A stretch of DNA of 64,000 bases from NCBI RefSeq assembly GCF_021389975.1, contig NZ_CP089981.1:3869501-3933500 (forward strand), written 5' to 3'. Positions 16,255-25,388 of this stretch are shown piece after piece. The DNA comes from Fulvivirga ulvae. Lineage in GTDB: Bacteria > Bacteroidota > Bacteroidia > Cytophagales > Cyclobacteriaceae. The position numbers and the translations under genes are program-made. Numbering within the stretch: the first letter of the stretch is position 1; every line of letters starts with the position of its first letter. The notes below the pieces were generated by a model. The model saw only the letters and a program-made list of their open reading frames with translations. It did not search any database and was not told where the DNA came from.

Positions 16255-17801
16255 TAAATATGACCGAAGTAAACTCAGATAATTCACAACATTTATTAAT
16301 AACCCGCAACCTGCAGGTAACCGATTATGATCAGCTTGTGCAGATCATGAAAAAGTGCTACCCCATGATGAAGGGTGAGATATGGCTAAAATCGCAGATA
16401 AAAAGGCTTATCGATATTTTTCCTGAAGGACAGCTATGCGTGGAAGATAACGGGCAAGTAGTTGCCTTTGCTCTTTCCATTATTGTTGATTATTCCAGGT
16501 TTGGCGATAGTCATAGCTATGAGCAGATCATAGATGATTCTAATTTCGGCACCCACACCAATGACGGGGATGTGCTATATGGTATCGATGTTTGTGTAGA
16601 CCCGGGTTACCAGGGTATGCGATTAGGGCGAAGGCTTTATGATTCAAGAAAAGAGCTATGCGAGAACCTTAACCTGAGATCTATTGTGGCAGGTGGGCGC
16701 ATACCTAATTATCATAAGTATAGCGATGATTATACCCCTAAAGAATATATTCAGAAAGTAAAGGAAAAGGAGATCTATGACCCTGTACTATACTTTCAGA
16801 TGAGCAATGATTTTCACGTTAAGAAAATACTTAAAAACTATATTCCTTACGATAAGGCCTCCGGGTCGTATGCAGTGCTGATTGAGTGGAATAATATCTA
16901 CTTCGATGAAGAGGAGAAATTGATTGGCGCAAGGAAGACCTCAGCAAGAATAGGTGTAGTTCAATGGCAACTGAGAAGCGTGCGTTCGCTGCAGTCATTC
17001 TTCGAAAATGTTGAATTTTTTGTGGATGCGGTGAGTGGCTATCAGGCCGACTTCCTGGTGTTCCCGGAGCTGTTCAACGCCCCGCTGATGTCTGAATTCA
17101 ATGAAGATAATGCTGCAAAAGCAATCAGGAAACTGGCACAGTACTCTAATGAGATCAGGGACAAAATGGTGGAGTATGCCCTGTCTTACAATATAAATAT
17201 TATAGCTGGTAGCATGCCTGTTTACGAAGATGAGAAACTGTACAATGTTTCCTACTTATGCCGTAGAGACGGTAGCTACGAAGCCCAGTATAAGATCCAC
17301 GTTACACCGGCTGAAAGAAGTGATTGGGGTATGACTGGCGGTTCCGGGGTCAAAGTATTTGAAACGGATACAGCCAAAATAGGCATTCTTATCTGTTACG
17401 ACTCAGAGTTTCCGGAGCTGAGCAGAATACTGGCAGATCAGGGTATGGAAATACTCTTTGTGCCATTTGCTACTGATATGCACAATGGATTCCACAGGGT
17501 CAAAGTGTGCTCGCAGGCGCGCGCCATTGAAAACGAATGCTACGTGGTTATTTCAGGTAGTGTGGGTAACCTGCCCAAGGTTAAAAATATGGATATCCAG
17601 TTTGGACAGTCAGCAGTTTTTTCTCCATCCGATTTTGCCTTCCCTCAAAATGCTATTGTTGCGGAGGGTACTCCTAACACAGAAAATACTATTATTGCAG
17701 ATGTAGACCTTAACGACCTGAAACATCTGCATAACAGCGGAAGCGTTCGTAACTTAAAGGACAGAAGAAAAGACCTTTACGATTTAAAACTTAAAGAATA
17801 A
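16248..17801 (+). CDS. Fusion of GNAT acetyltransferase and nitrilase-family amidohydrolase
   Basis: This is a 517-residue two-domain enzyme. Residues about 15-215 form a GNAT N-acetyltransferase (DVCVDPGYQGMRLGRRLYDS is the acetyl-CoA loop). Residues about 233-500 form a carbon-nitrogen hydrolase with its full catalytic triad: Glu274 (FPELF), Lys349 (QYKIHV) and Cys383 (LICYDSEFPE). The nitrilase part resembles amidohydrolases such as N-carbamoylputrescine amidase, and GNAT domains often acetylate polyamines. The fusion may thus process one substrate in two steps, but neither substrate is proven. The ATG at 16248 overlaps the preceding stop; the Met at 16260 is an alternative start. The argS start codon follows immediately. 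Confidence 0.92.
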   Translation: MVINMTEVNSDNSQHLLITRNLQVTDYDQLVQIMKKCYPMMKGEIWLKSQIKRLIDIFPEGQLCVEDNGQVVAFALSIIVDYSRFGDSHSYEQIIDDSNFGTHTNDGDVLYGIDVCVDPGYQGMRLGRRLYDSRKELCENLNLRSIVAGGRIPNYHKYSDDYTPKEYIQKVKEKEIYDPVLYFQMSNDFHVKKILKNYIPYDKASGSYAVLIEWNNIYFDEEEKLIGARKTSARIGVVQWQLRSVRSLQSFFENVEFFVDAVSGYQADFLVFPELFNAPLMSEFNEDNAAKAIRKLAQYSNEIRDKMVEYALSYNINIIAGSMPVYEDEKLYNVSYLCRRDGSYEAQYKIHVTPAERSDWGMTGGSGVKVFETDTAKIGILICYDSEFPELSRILADQGMEILFVPFATDMHNGFHRVKVCSQARAIENECYVVISGSVGNLPKVKNMDIQFGQSAVFSPSDFAFPQNAIVAEGTPNTENTIIADVDLNDLKHLHNSGSVRNLKDRRKDLYDLKLKE

Positions 17802-19595
17802 ATGAATATTGAGCAATCCCTTCAACAGGATATTTCCAAAGCATTTAACGAGGTATTTCAGGCAAATCTAAGTCCTGGAGAAATATCCCTGCAACCAACA
17901 CGCAAAGAATTTGAAGGATCTCATACTTTTGTATGCTTCCCATATGCCCGGCTTTCAAAGAAGAACCCCGAGGAAACCGGAAGGACAGTAGGGGAATATC
18001 TGAAGCAGCATTCTGAAATAGTGGCTGATTTCAACGTAGTTAAAGGTTTTTTAAATATTGTACTGAGCGACAGTACGTGGGTAAGTGTGTTTAACTCCAT
18101 ACTTAATGCAGAAAACTACGGTACTTTCCCGGCTAATGGTAAGGAAGTGATGATTGAGTACTCATCACCCAATACCAACAAGCCTCTGCATCTTGGACAC
18201 CTGAGAAATAACTTTCTGGGATGGTCCGTAGCAGAGATACTCAAAGCCAACGGCAACAAAGTTCATAAGGTGCAGATCATAAACGATCGTGGCATACATA
18301 TATGTAAGTCTATGGTCGCCTGGCTAAAATATGGAAACGGGGAAACACCGGAAACGGCAGATAAGAAAGGTGACAAACTGGTGGGCGATTACTACGTAAA
18401 GTTTGACCAGGAGTATAAAAAACAAATTGCTGGACTTACAGCGAAGGGCATGGTACAAGAGCAGGCCGAGAAAGAAGCCCCTATTATGAAAGAGGCCCAG
18501 GAAATGCTGCTTAAATGGGAACAGAAAGAACCTGAAACTTATGCCCTTTGGCAAAAGATGAACGGCTGGGTATACACTGGCTTTGATGTTACTTATCATC
18601 AAATGGGTGTTGATTTTGACAAACTTTACTATGAATCGGAAACCTACCTGCTGGGTAAAGATGAAGTGCTAAAAGGTGTTGAACGAGGTATTTTTTTTAA
18701 GAAAGAGGACGGCTCCGTTTGGGTAGATCTTACCGCCGAAGGCTTGGATCAGAAGCTATTGTTAAGGGCTGATGGTACCTCTGTTTACATGACACAGGAT
18801 ATAGGTACCGCTATCCTGAGATTCCGGGACTTCCCTGAAATAGCTAAGCAAATATATACCGTGGGTAATGAGCAGGAGTATCACTTCAAGGTATTGTTCA
18901 TTATACTTGATAAACTGGGATATGAGTGGGCAAAAGAATGCTATCACCTGTCATACGGTATGGTTGACCTGCCCACGGGTAGAATGAAATCACGTGAGGG
19001 TACTGTAGTGGATGCGGATGACCTGATGCAGGAAATGATAGATACAGCACGGGAGCATACCGAGGAGCTTGGAAAAATCGAAGGCTTTACCGTAGAGCAG
19101 GCAGCAGACCTTTACGAAACACTTGGGGTTGGCGCTTTAAAATACTTTTTATTAAAAGTCGATCCTAAAAAACGCATGTTGTTCGACCCTAATGAATCTA
19201 TTCAGTTTCAGGGAAATACCGGGCCATTCATCCAGTATACACATGCGAGGATATCCGCTATTTTAAGAAAAGCAGGTCAATTGGGAATTAGCTCTGCCAA
19301 TGAAGAGATTGCAGGTTTTGATAGCTTGCACCCGATTGAAAAGAATGTGATTTATCTGTTGAATGACTATACAGGTAAGGTGAAAGAAGCGGGGACAAAT
19401 TATTCACCGGATATCATAGCCCAGTATGTTTATGATCTGGCTAAAGAATATAATCGTTTCTATCAGGAGGTTTCAATCTTCAATGAAGAGGACCAGCAGG
19501 CATTGAAGTTCCGCATTGCCTTTTCAAAAGTGGTGGCAGAAACCATTAACAAAGCGATGGGCCTTTTGGGGATCAGCGTACCGGAAAGAATGTAA
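17802..19595 (+). CDS. argS: Arginyl-tRNA synthetase
   Basis: This is a 597-residue class I tRNA synthetase that charges tRNA-Arg. Present are the N-terminal additional domain, the HIGH-type motif (NKPLHLGHLRNN), the KMSK-type loop in GRMKSREGTV, and the C-terminal DALR anticodon-binding domain (FIQYTHARI, then FYQEVSIFNEED). Length is normal. It starts directly after the stop of the GNAT-nitrilase gene and ends 2 nt before menA, so it is embedded in the arginine operon. This could tie tRNA charging to arginine turnover. Confidence 0.97.
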   Translation: MNIEQSLQQDISKAFNEVFQANLSPGEISLQPTRKEFEGSHTFVCFPYARLSKKNPEETGRTVGEYLKQHSEIVADFNVVKGFLNIVLSDSTWVSVFNSILNAENYGTFPANGKEVMIEYSSPNTNKPLHLGHLRNNFLGWSVAEILKANGNKVHKVQIINDRGIHICKSMVAWLKYGNGETPETADKKGDKLVGDYYVKFDQEYKKQIAGLTAKGMVQEQAEKEAPIMKEAQEMLLKWEQKEPETYALWQKMNGWVYTGFDVTYHQMGVDFDKLYYESETYLLGKDEVLKGVERGIFFKKEDGSVWVDLTAEGLDQKLLLRADGTSVYMTQDIGTAILRFRDFPEIAKQIYTVGNEQEYHFKVLFIILDKLGYEWAKECYHLSYGMVDLPTGRMKSREGTVVDADDLMQEMIDTAREHTEELGKIEGFTVEQAADLYETLGVGALKYFLLKVDPKKRMLFDPNESIQFQGNTGPFIQYTHARISAILRKAGQLGISSANEEIAGFDSLHPIEKNVIYLLNDYTGKVKEAGTNYSPDIIAQYVYDLAKEYNRFYQEVSIFNEEDQQALKFRIAFSKVVAETINKAMGLLGISVPERM

Positions 19596-19597
19596 TT

Positions 19598-20497
19598 ATG
19601 AACGTGAAAGCATGGCTTAGTGCCTTTAGACTCAGAACGTTGCCCCTGGCACTTGCCAGCATTGGCATGGGTAGTTTCTTAGCAGCAACCCGTGGTGCTT
19701 TCAGTTGGGCAATCTTTAGCTTTTGCGCCCTGACTACCATCCTTCTCCAGATACTCTCTAACCTGGCCAATGATTATGGAGACACGGTAAACGGAGCCGA
19801 TAGCGTGGAAAGAAAAGGTCCTGCACGCATGGTACAGTCCGGGCAAATTACACTGGGCAGTATGAGAAAGGCTTTGGTACTTTTCGTTGCTCTTTCACTG
19901 GCGAGCGGCATCTGCCTGCTATACCTTTCCTTTGGCTTTCAGGTCCAGGCCTTTCTGTTCTTCTTTGTTTTAGGGATACTGGCCATTTTTGCTGCCCTTG
20001 CCTATACTGCTGGCCGAAAGCCCTATGGTTACATGGGGTTGGGTGATCTTTCCGTACTGATCTTTTTCGGGCTTATTGGTGTAATGGGCTCGTACTATTT
20101 ATACACACAGCAGGTTGACCTATACCTGGTATTACCGGCATTGAGCTGCGGATTTTTTTCTGTAGCCGTACTTAATGTCAATAATATCAGGGATATAGAG
20201 TCAGATAAAAAGGCGGGTAAATATTCCATACCGGTACGGATCGGCAGGGGAAAAGCCATTGTGTATCATTGGGTATTACTAATCTCCGGAGTGTCTGCAG
20301 CGCTGCTTTTTACCTATTTTCAATATAGTTCCTGGACACAGCTTTTGTTTTTGGTTACGGTTCCGCTTTTTATCATTAATGGCAAGGCAGTTAAAAATAA
20401 AGTTGAACCTCATACACTGGATCCTTACCTGAAGCAAATGGCACTCAGCACGTTATTATTTGTCCTGCTATTTGGAGCAGGCAACTTGATGTCGTAA
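19598..20497 (+). CDS. menA: 1,4-dihydroxy-2-naphthoate polyprenyltransferase (MenA)
   Basis: This is a 299-residue UbiA-family integral membrane prenyltransferase that attaches the polyprenyl tail to dihydroxynaphthoate in menaquinone synthesis. The two aspartate-rich motifs for prenyl-diphosphate/Mg binding are visible (NLANDYGDTVNGAD and NNIRDIESDKKAGK), along with about eight hydrophobic helices. It follows argS by 2 nt. The functional link to the arginine genes is not obvious, and it may simply be co-transcribed. Other men genes are not in the window. Confidence 0.95.
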   Translation: MNVKAWLSAFRLRTLPLALASIGMGSFLAATRGAFSWAIFSFCALTTILLQILSNLANDYGDTVNGADSVERKGPARMVQSGQITLGSMRKALVLFVALSLASGICLLYLSFGFQVQAFLFFFVLGILAIFAALAYTAGRKPYGYMGLGDLSVLIFFGLIGVMGSYYLYTQQVDLYLVLPALSCGFFSVAVLNVNNIRDIESDKKAGKYSIPVRIGRGKAIVYHWVLLISGVSAALLFTYFQYSSWTQLLFLVTVPLFIINGKAVKNKVEPHTLDPYLKQMALSTLLFVLLFGAGNLMS

Positions 20498-20527
20498 ATT
20501 TTCGGCCTGATAGTCAGGTTATAATAA

Positions 20528-22225
20528 ATGTCAGTGAAAAACTTTCTTATTGTTGCTCTTATTACATTATCAACATGCCTTTATGCCCAAAAGGATATAG
20601 ATAGTCTCAGCTATGTACTTGATAACTATATATCGGAGGATACGGTCAAGGTAGATTTGCTCAACAAACTGGGGTATGAGTATTGGATAGTCGACCCTTC
20701 GAAGTCGGAGATGTTGGGAGAAAAAGCATTGGCTATGGCCCGGCAGCTTTCTTATGAAAAAGGCAAAGCGTTTGCCAACCGGGTTATAGGTGTAGCACAC
20801 TGGACTCGTGGCAACTATGAAGAAGCCCTGGAGTATCTTTTTGAAGGTCTGGTCATTTACAGGAATATCAACGACCGGCTTGGACAGGCCAACTGCCTCA
20901 TGAACATCGGACTGGTTTTCAGTGATCAGATGAATAATGAAAAGGCCCTTAAGTATTATTTTGAAGCTGTTGAAATATTCGAAGCACTAAAGAAATTTGA
21001 CCGGATCGCCACCACATACAGTAAGATCGGCACCATACTGCTGGATGAGAAGAAATACGATGAAGCATATAATTACCTGGTCAAAGCATTAAACATTCAC
21101 CAGAACAATGGCTTTAAATACGGTATATCTGAGGCAAACAACCGCTTAGGGCTACTATTTCTGAAACAGAAAGAATACCAGCGATCGCTCCGGCACCTGC
21201 TTAACTCTTTTGAGATCGGTAAGGAAATCAATGACCGGGAAGGTATGGCAAAAAATCTGGAAAACCTTGGATACCTCTACCTGGACAAGGGTGACTATGA
21301 TAGCGCTATTTACTATTTTGAACAAGGGTTGAGCCTGGCAAATGAAATAAAGTCAAAAAAATGGCTTAAGGATATTTATCAGGGACTGAAGCTGGTTTAT
21401 GAACAACAAAAGAACTACACACTGGCCTTGTCATACGCTAATAAGTACAATACCATGCGCGACAGCCTGTTTAACATAGAGATGGCTACCCGGATAGCCA
21501 ATATGCAGACAAGGATAGAAACGGTGGAAAAGGAAAAAGAACTGGAGCTACAGGCACAGCAAATAGCATTGCTGGAGCAGGAAGCCAGGTTTAATAATAG
21601 CCTGAAGTGGTTTTTGGTTATCGGTTTGATGTTGATCCTGCTGATAGCCTATCTGATAATAAAAAACCAAAGAACCCGCCTGAAAAAGGACAGGGCGCTG
21701 TATCAGTCCAGAGAAGAGTTGTCCAGGGTTGAGCTTGAAAATGCTCAGCTAAGAAAAGAAGAACTGGAGCTTGAACTTAATTATAAAAACAAGGAGCTGA
21801 CTTCCTACACTATGAATTTCATTCAGAAGAATGAATTAATCAAAGAATTAAAGGAGGCCATACAGCAAATCATAAAAACTGCAGATACAGGCATAAGGAA
21901 AGATCTCAGCAAACTTATCAGGCTAATAGATTCAACAATTGGAATTGATAAAGACTGGGAGAACTTCAAACTTTTCTTTGAGCAGGTGCACCAGGACTTT
22001 TTCGATCAGCTAAAAGCTGAGTTTCCCGAGCTGACTGGTAGCGATCTTAAACTTTGTGCATTGGTTAGGCTAAACCTGAGCATGAAGGAGACCTCTGCAT
22101 TGTTGGGCATATCAGCCGAAAGTGTGAAGACGGCACGATACAGGCTGCGCAAGAAACTCAACCTTGAATCAGGAGAAAACCTGATGGACTTCCTGATCAG
22201 TTTCAATCAGGCAAAGAGTGCGTGA
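20528..22225 (+). CDS. Membrane-anchored TPR regulator with C-terminal LuxR-like HTH
   Basis: The 565-residue protein has a signal peptide (about 1-21, ending CLYAQ), then TPR repeats (about 70-320; motifs such as GNYEEALEYLFEGLVIYRNI). A single transmembrane helix lies near 357-377 (LKWFLVIGLMLILLIAYLII). A cytoplasmic coiled coil (about 385-440) leads to a C-terminal winged or LuxR-like HTH in the last 65 residues (LCALVRLNLSMKETSALLGI, then SVKTARYRLRKKL). This architecture is common in Bacteroidota and suggests a one-component sensor: periplasmic TPRs perceive a peptide or protein and the tethered HTH acts on DNA. No target is identifiable. The gene begins 30 nt after menA. Confidence 0.9.
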   Translation: MSVKNFLIVALITLSTCLYAQKDIDSLSYVLDNYISEDTVKVDLLNKLGYEYWIVDPSKSEMLGEKALAMARQLSYEKGKAFANRVIGVAHWTRGNYEEALEYLFEGLVIYRNINDRLGQANCLMNIGLVFSDQMNNEKALKYYFEAVEIFEALKKFDRIATTYSKIGTILLDEKKYDEAYNYLVKALNIHQNNGFKYGISEANNRLGLLFLKQKEYQRSLRHLLNSFEIGKEINDREGMAKNLENLGYLYLDKGDYDSAIYYFEQGLSLANEIKSKKWLKDIYQGLKLVYEQQKNYTLALSYANKYNTMRDSLFNIEMATRIANMQTRIETVEKEKELELQAQQIALLEQEARFNNSLKWFLVIGLMLILLIAYLIIKNQRTRLKKDRALYQSREELSRVELENAQLRKEELELELNYKNKELTSYTMNFIQKNELIKELKEAIQQIIKTADTGIRKDLSKLIRLIDSTIGIDKDWENFKLFFEQVHQDFFDQLKAEFPELTGSDLKLCALVRLNLSMKETSALLGISAESVKTARYRLRKKLNLESGENLMDFLISFNQAKSA

Positions 22226-22531
22226 TGCCATTCCTGCAAAACCCTCTTACTTTAAACTTGGCTAAAACAGTCGGTATTTTTGATGTAGAAATACCGTCCG
22301 ATATCATTTAAAAGTGGCGTACGGCGCATTATTCTGGCCTTGTTCACCTATTGTTCACCTCCTTTTCAGTGGCGTATACCTTTTGCTCATTTTGAAATTC
22401 TTTGAGCAGCATCACTCCCTCTAAATTTGTAGTCATCAAGTCAGGGTAATGCCTGGCGGTCATTTAGTGATGATGCCTTGCAGCCGGTATGGCCGCTGCA
22501 TACTTCACCACACATTTAAATCATTTCATTT
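22226..22531. other. 306-bp control region before the TPR lipoprotein gene
   Basis: No gene is visible. It holds a weak hairpin after the TPR-HTH gene (CGGTATTT at 22272-22279 with AAATACCG at 22289-22296). It also holds a direct repeat TGTTCACCT (22341-22349 and 22352-22360) spaced by 11 bp, about one helical turn, and a GC-rich imperfect palindrome at 22479-22500 (arms TGCAGC/GCTGCA). The repeat spacing suits binding of a dimeric regulator on one DNA face. Confidence 0.5.
22341..22360. promoter_or_regulatory. Direct-repeat operator candidate
   Basis: TGTTCACCT occurs twice with an 11-bp period, 170-190 bp upstream of the TPR lipoprotein start and just downstream of the gene for a membrane TPR-HTH regulator. 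A role as that regulator's site is a guess based on position. Confidence 0.3.
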
Positions 22532-24271
22532 ATGAAACAGTTTATAATTATAATTATTGGGACGATAACGGTTGTTTGTATTTGGTTGTTAAACAGTTGC
22601 CAGGTGGAAACCAACTTTCAGGCACCAGTATTGACGGGTATGGGAGAGCACACAATGGAGATTACCACTGAGTCCATTTATACCCAAAGGTTCTTTAAGC
22701 AGGGACTTATATTGGCCTATGGTTTTAATCATGCAGAAGCCATCAGGTCCTTTAAAGAAGCCATCAGGCAGGATGATGAATGTGCCATGTGCTATTGGGG
22801 GCTTGCTTATGCCCTTGGTCCGAACTACAATGTAGGTATGGATGAATCTGTCAACCAGGAAGCATACAACGCAGCACAAATGGCACTTAAGCTAGCTGAT
22901 GATGTTACCCAAAGGGAAAAGCATCTTATTAAGGCCATGGCAGAGCGATATGCCCCTGAGTTTAAAAACCGAAAAGAGCTGGATAGGGCATATGCCGAAG
23001 CCATGCGAATGGCGTATGAAGCTTTCCCTGAAGACTCGGATATAGCGGCAATATACGCAGAGTCCTTAATGGATCTGCACCCATGGGACTTGTACACTGC
23101 AATAGAAGGGGAGCCCAAGATATGGACGCCTGAAATTGTAAAAATTATAGAGCAGGCTATGGAAAGTAATCCTCGCAATCCTATGCCAATACATCTTTAT
23201 ATCCATGCTACCGAGGCATCTTCTACGCCAGAGCGTGCCCTGGATATGGCTATGAAATTAGGCGAAATGGTTCCGGGGGCAGGTCACCTTGTACATATGC
23301 CCTCGCATACCTACATCCGTACCGGTGATTATCACTTAGGTACACTGGCCAATGAAAGAGCTGTTGAAGTTGATAGTTCATACCTGGCTTCCTGCTCCGC
23401 ACAAGGACTGTACCCGTTGGCACTATATCCGCACAACCTTCATTTTCTTACAGCATGTGCAGCCCTGGAGGGTAACGGTGCAAAGGCTATCAATGCCGCA
23501 TTCAGACTGGCTCAAAAGGTGGATAGACAGGCTATGAAGCAAAAGGAATGGGCCGGACTTCAGCATTTTTCAACTATACAATACAACGTGCTTGTAAAAT
23601 TTGCCCAGTGGGAAACGATACTGCAACTATGGGAGCCTGAACTCGATTACCCCAAAGCCATATGGCACTATGCCAGGGGTATGGCCTATGTCGGATTGGG
23701 TAAAACAGGTCAGGCGCAGGAAGAGCTTGACCTACTAACCGGTATTGCCGGAAAGCCCGGCCTCAGGGAAATAAGTATATGGGATATCAATACGGTGGAT
23801 CAGCTGGTTTTGATAGCGCAAAAAGTACTTGATGCAGAAATACTCAGGGCCGGCGGGCAGCATGCTGAGGCCGAAATCAGGTTGAAGCAGGCCATCGGGC
23901 TCGAGGATAGGCTAAACTATCAGGAGCCACCTGACTGGTTTTTCTCAGTCAGGCATGTCCTCGGAGATTTGTATATGCAAATGGGGCAATACAGCCAGGC
24001 AGAAAACATCTATAGGGAAGATTTGAAAATTTACAGGAAAAATGGCTTTGCCCTCCATGGCCTCAAAGCCAGCTTACTGCATCAGGGCAAAGTAGACGAG
24101 GCCGTATTAGTGGGAGAGGAGTTTCGCATGGCCTGGAAGTATGCGGATACTCAATTGAAATACTCCAGAGTAAACCCTGAAACACGTAAAAATATTAAGA
24201 CCAAAATGCAGCAGAATTTGCCTGGAGACCTGATATCCATAGCGCTGACATTTTGTGGATTTGACAGATAG
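22532..24271 (+). CDS. TPR-repeat lipoprotein of unknown function
   Basis: This is a 579-residue exported protein. It has a lipoprotein signal (MKQFIIIIIGTITVVCIWLL then NSC, with Cys23) and several TPR units, for example at about 60-95 (GFNHAEAIRSFKEAIRQDDE, CAMCYWGLAYALGPNYN), about 255-290, and in the C-terminal third (QYSQAENIYREDLKIYRKNG). The histidine-rich conserved block MPIHLYIHATEASSTPERAL, followed by GHLVHMPSHTYIRTGDYH, suggests a metal or ligand site on the repeat scaffold. I recognise the family as a widespread TPR protein but know no biochemical role. It stands alone, downstream of the TPR-HTH regulator. Confidence 0.85.
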   Translation: MKQFIIIIIGTITVVCIWLLNSCQVETNFQAPVLTGMGEHTMEITTESIYTQRFFKQGLILAYGFNHAEAIRSFKEAIRQDDECAMCYWGLAYALGPNYNVGMDESVNQEAYNAAQMALKLADDVTQREKHLIKAMAERYAPEFKNRKELDRAYAEAMRMAYEAFPEDSDIAAIYAESLMDLHPWDLYTAIEGEPKIWTPEIVKIIEQAMESNPRNPMPIHLYIHATEASSTPERALDMAMKLGEMVPGAGHLVHMPSHTYIRTGDYHLGTLANERAVEVDSSYLASCSAQGLYPLALYPHNLHFLTACAALEGNGAKAINAAFRLAQKVDRQAMKQKEWAGLQHFSTIQYNVLVKFAQWETILQLWEPELDYPKAIWHYARGMAYVGLGKTGQAQEELDLLTGIAGKPGLREISIWDINTVDQLVLIAQKVLDAEILRAGGQHAEAEIRLKQAIGLEDRLNYQEPPDWFFSVRHVLGDLYMQMGQYSQAENIYREDLKIYRKNGFALHGLKASLLHQGKVDEAVLVGEEFRMAWKYADTQLKYSRVNPETRKNIKTKMQQNLPGDLISIALTFCGFDR

Positions 24272-24303
24272 TAATAAGTAGTTTCTTGATAGTTTAGGTT
24301 TGT

Positions 24304-24350
24304 AACCGTCTGGTCGCTGTATGCGGTCAGGCGGTTATTTTTTATTTATT
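24304..24350 (+). terminator. Terminator after the TPR lipoprotein gene
   Basis: An imperfect stem (AACCGTCTGGTCGC at 24304-24317 with GCGGTCAGGCGGTT at 24323-24336, mismatches pairing as G-T) is followed by ATTTTTTATTTATT. It is placed 33 nt after the stop codon. Confidence 0.75.
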
Positions 24351-24458
24351 TAAGTTTTTTACGATAACAAAAATCATTTGTTCGTATGACTAATTGTCTA
24401 TTTATATTTAATAGATTAATATGTAACTTTAAATCAAATCTTATAAGACTTATCTATC

Positions 24459-25304
24459 ATGAAAAAAATTCTTGTTCCTACTGACTTTTCCGAGCAGGCT
24501 GGTTATGCTTTGGAAGTAGCATATCATATAGCTAAAAAATCCGACGCATCCATAGTTTTATTGCATGTGGTTGAGGATGCCAGTGTGACCTCAATGCACT
24601 ATACCGGAGAGGTTGATCTTCCCAATATGGAAGACAGATTATTTATGATGAAATTAATTGAAAAAGGGAAACAAGACCTTGCGGAATTGGCAAACTCATC
24701 GTTCTCGGATGCCGTCATAGAGCAGGAGTTGAGAATAGGTAGCCCGTACCATAATATTAAAGATATTATCGGTGAGCATTCTGTTGACCTGGTAGTAATG
24801 GGTACGAAGGGCAGTACAGGGCTTGAGGAGTTTTTGATTGGCTCCAATGCAGAAAAAGTAGTAAGGCATGCCAAGTGTCCGGTACTGACTATACATAAAA
24901 AAGCAACAAGCTTTGACTTCAAGGAAGTAGTATATGCTACTGCGCTTGAGGAAGAAGAAGAGCAATGTGTAAATACGGTAAAAATGTTTCAGAAGCTGTA
25001 TGGTTCAACCCTGCATCTGGTTCGTATCAACACGCCAAACAACTTTCAATCAGACCGGTTTGCCCGTCCTGAGCTGGAAGCTTTTGCTAAAAGATGCCAA
25101 CTGGAGAATTACAAAATTCATATTTTTAATGAGGGATCGGAGGAAGAAGGTATCATATACTTCGCAGAAAGTATCAATGCTGACATGATAGCTATGGCTA
25201 CTCATGGCAGAACCGGTCTGGCGCATTTGCTTACCGGAAGCATTGCAGAGGATGTGGTTAATCATGCCAAGCGCCCTGTATTGACTTATGTGATTGGACG
25301 GTAA
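24459..25304 (+). CDS. Tandem-domain universal stress protein (UspA family)
   Basis: This 281-residue cytoplasmic protein consists of two Usp domains (about 1-147 and 150-281). The first repeat carries the complete ATP-binding motif G-2x-G-9x-GS (GTKGSTGLEEFLIGS). The second has the first glycine replaced by alanine (ATHGRTGLAHLLTGS), so the two halves may differ in nucleotide binding. Such proteins help survival under starvation or stress, often as ATP-dependent switches. It is a monocistronic gene between two strong terminators. Confidence 0.93.
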   Translation: MKKILVPTDFSEQAGYALEVAYHIAKKSDASIVLLHVVEDASVTSMHYTGEVDLPNMEDRLFMMKLIEKGKQDLAELANSSFSDAVIEQELRIGSPYHNIKDIIGEHSVDLVVMGTKGSTGLEEFLIGSNAEKVVRHAKCPVLTIHKKATSFDFKEVVYATALEEEEEQCVNTVKMFQKLYGSTLHLVRINTPNNFQSDRFARPELEAFAKRCQLENYKIHIFNEGSEEEGIIYFAESINADMIAMATHGRTGLAHLLTGSIAEDVVNHAKRPVLTYVIGR

Positions 25305-25314
25305 CGGCTTTGCA

Positions 25315-25364
25315 AATCAAACAATAAAAAACCGGATATTATCCGGTTTTTTTATTGTTTGATT
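25315..25364. terminator. Strong bidirectional terminator
   Basis: A 22-23 bp stem (left arm 25315-25337, right arm 25341-25364) with a GC-rich CCGGAT/ATCCGG top, a 3-nt loop, A6 on one side and T7 on the other. It lies between the convergent stops of the Usp gene and the SH3 lipoprotein gene. Confidence 0.92.
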
Positions 25365-25388
25365 TTTATGTATTGGCAATTAATATCA

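Noticed and set aside
22223..22309. 28-codon ORF overlapping the stop of the TPR-HTH gene, considered as a further signalling peptide
   Set aside because: No export signal, no similarity to the peptide tails at 32266-32698, and it contains the hairpin of the probable terminator.
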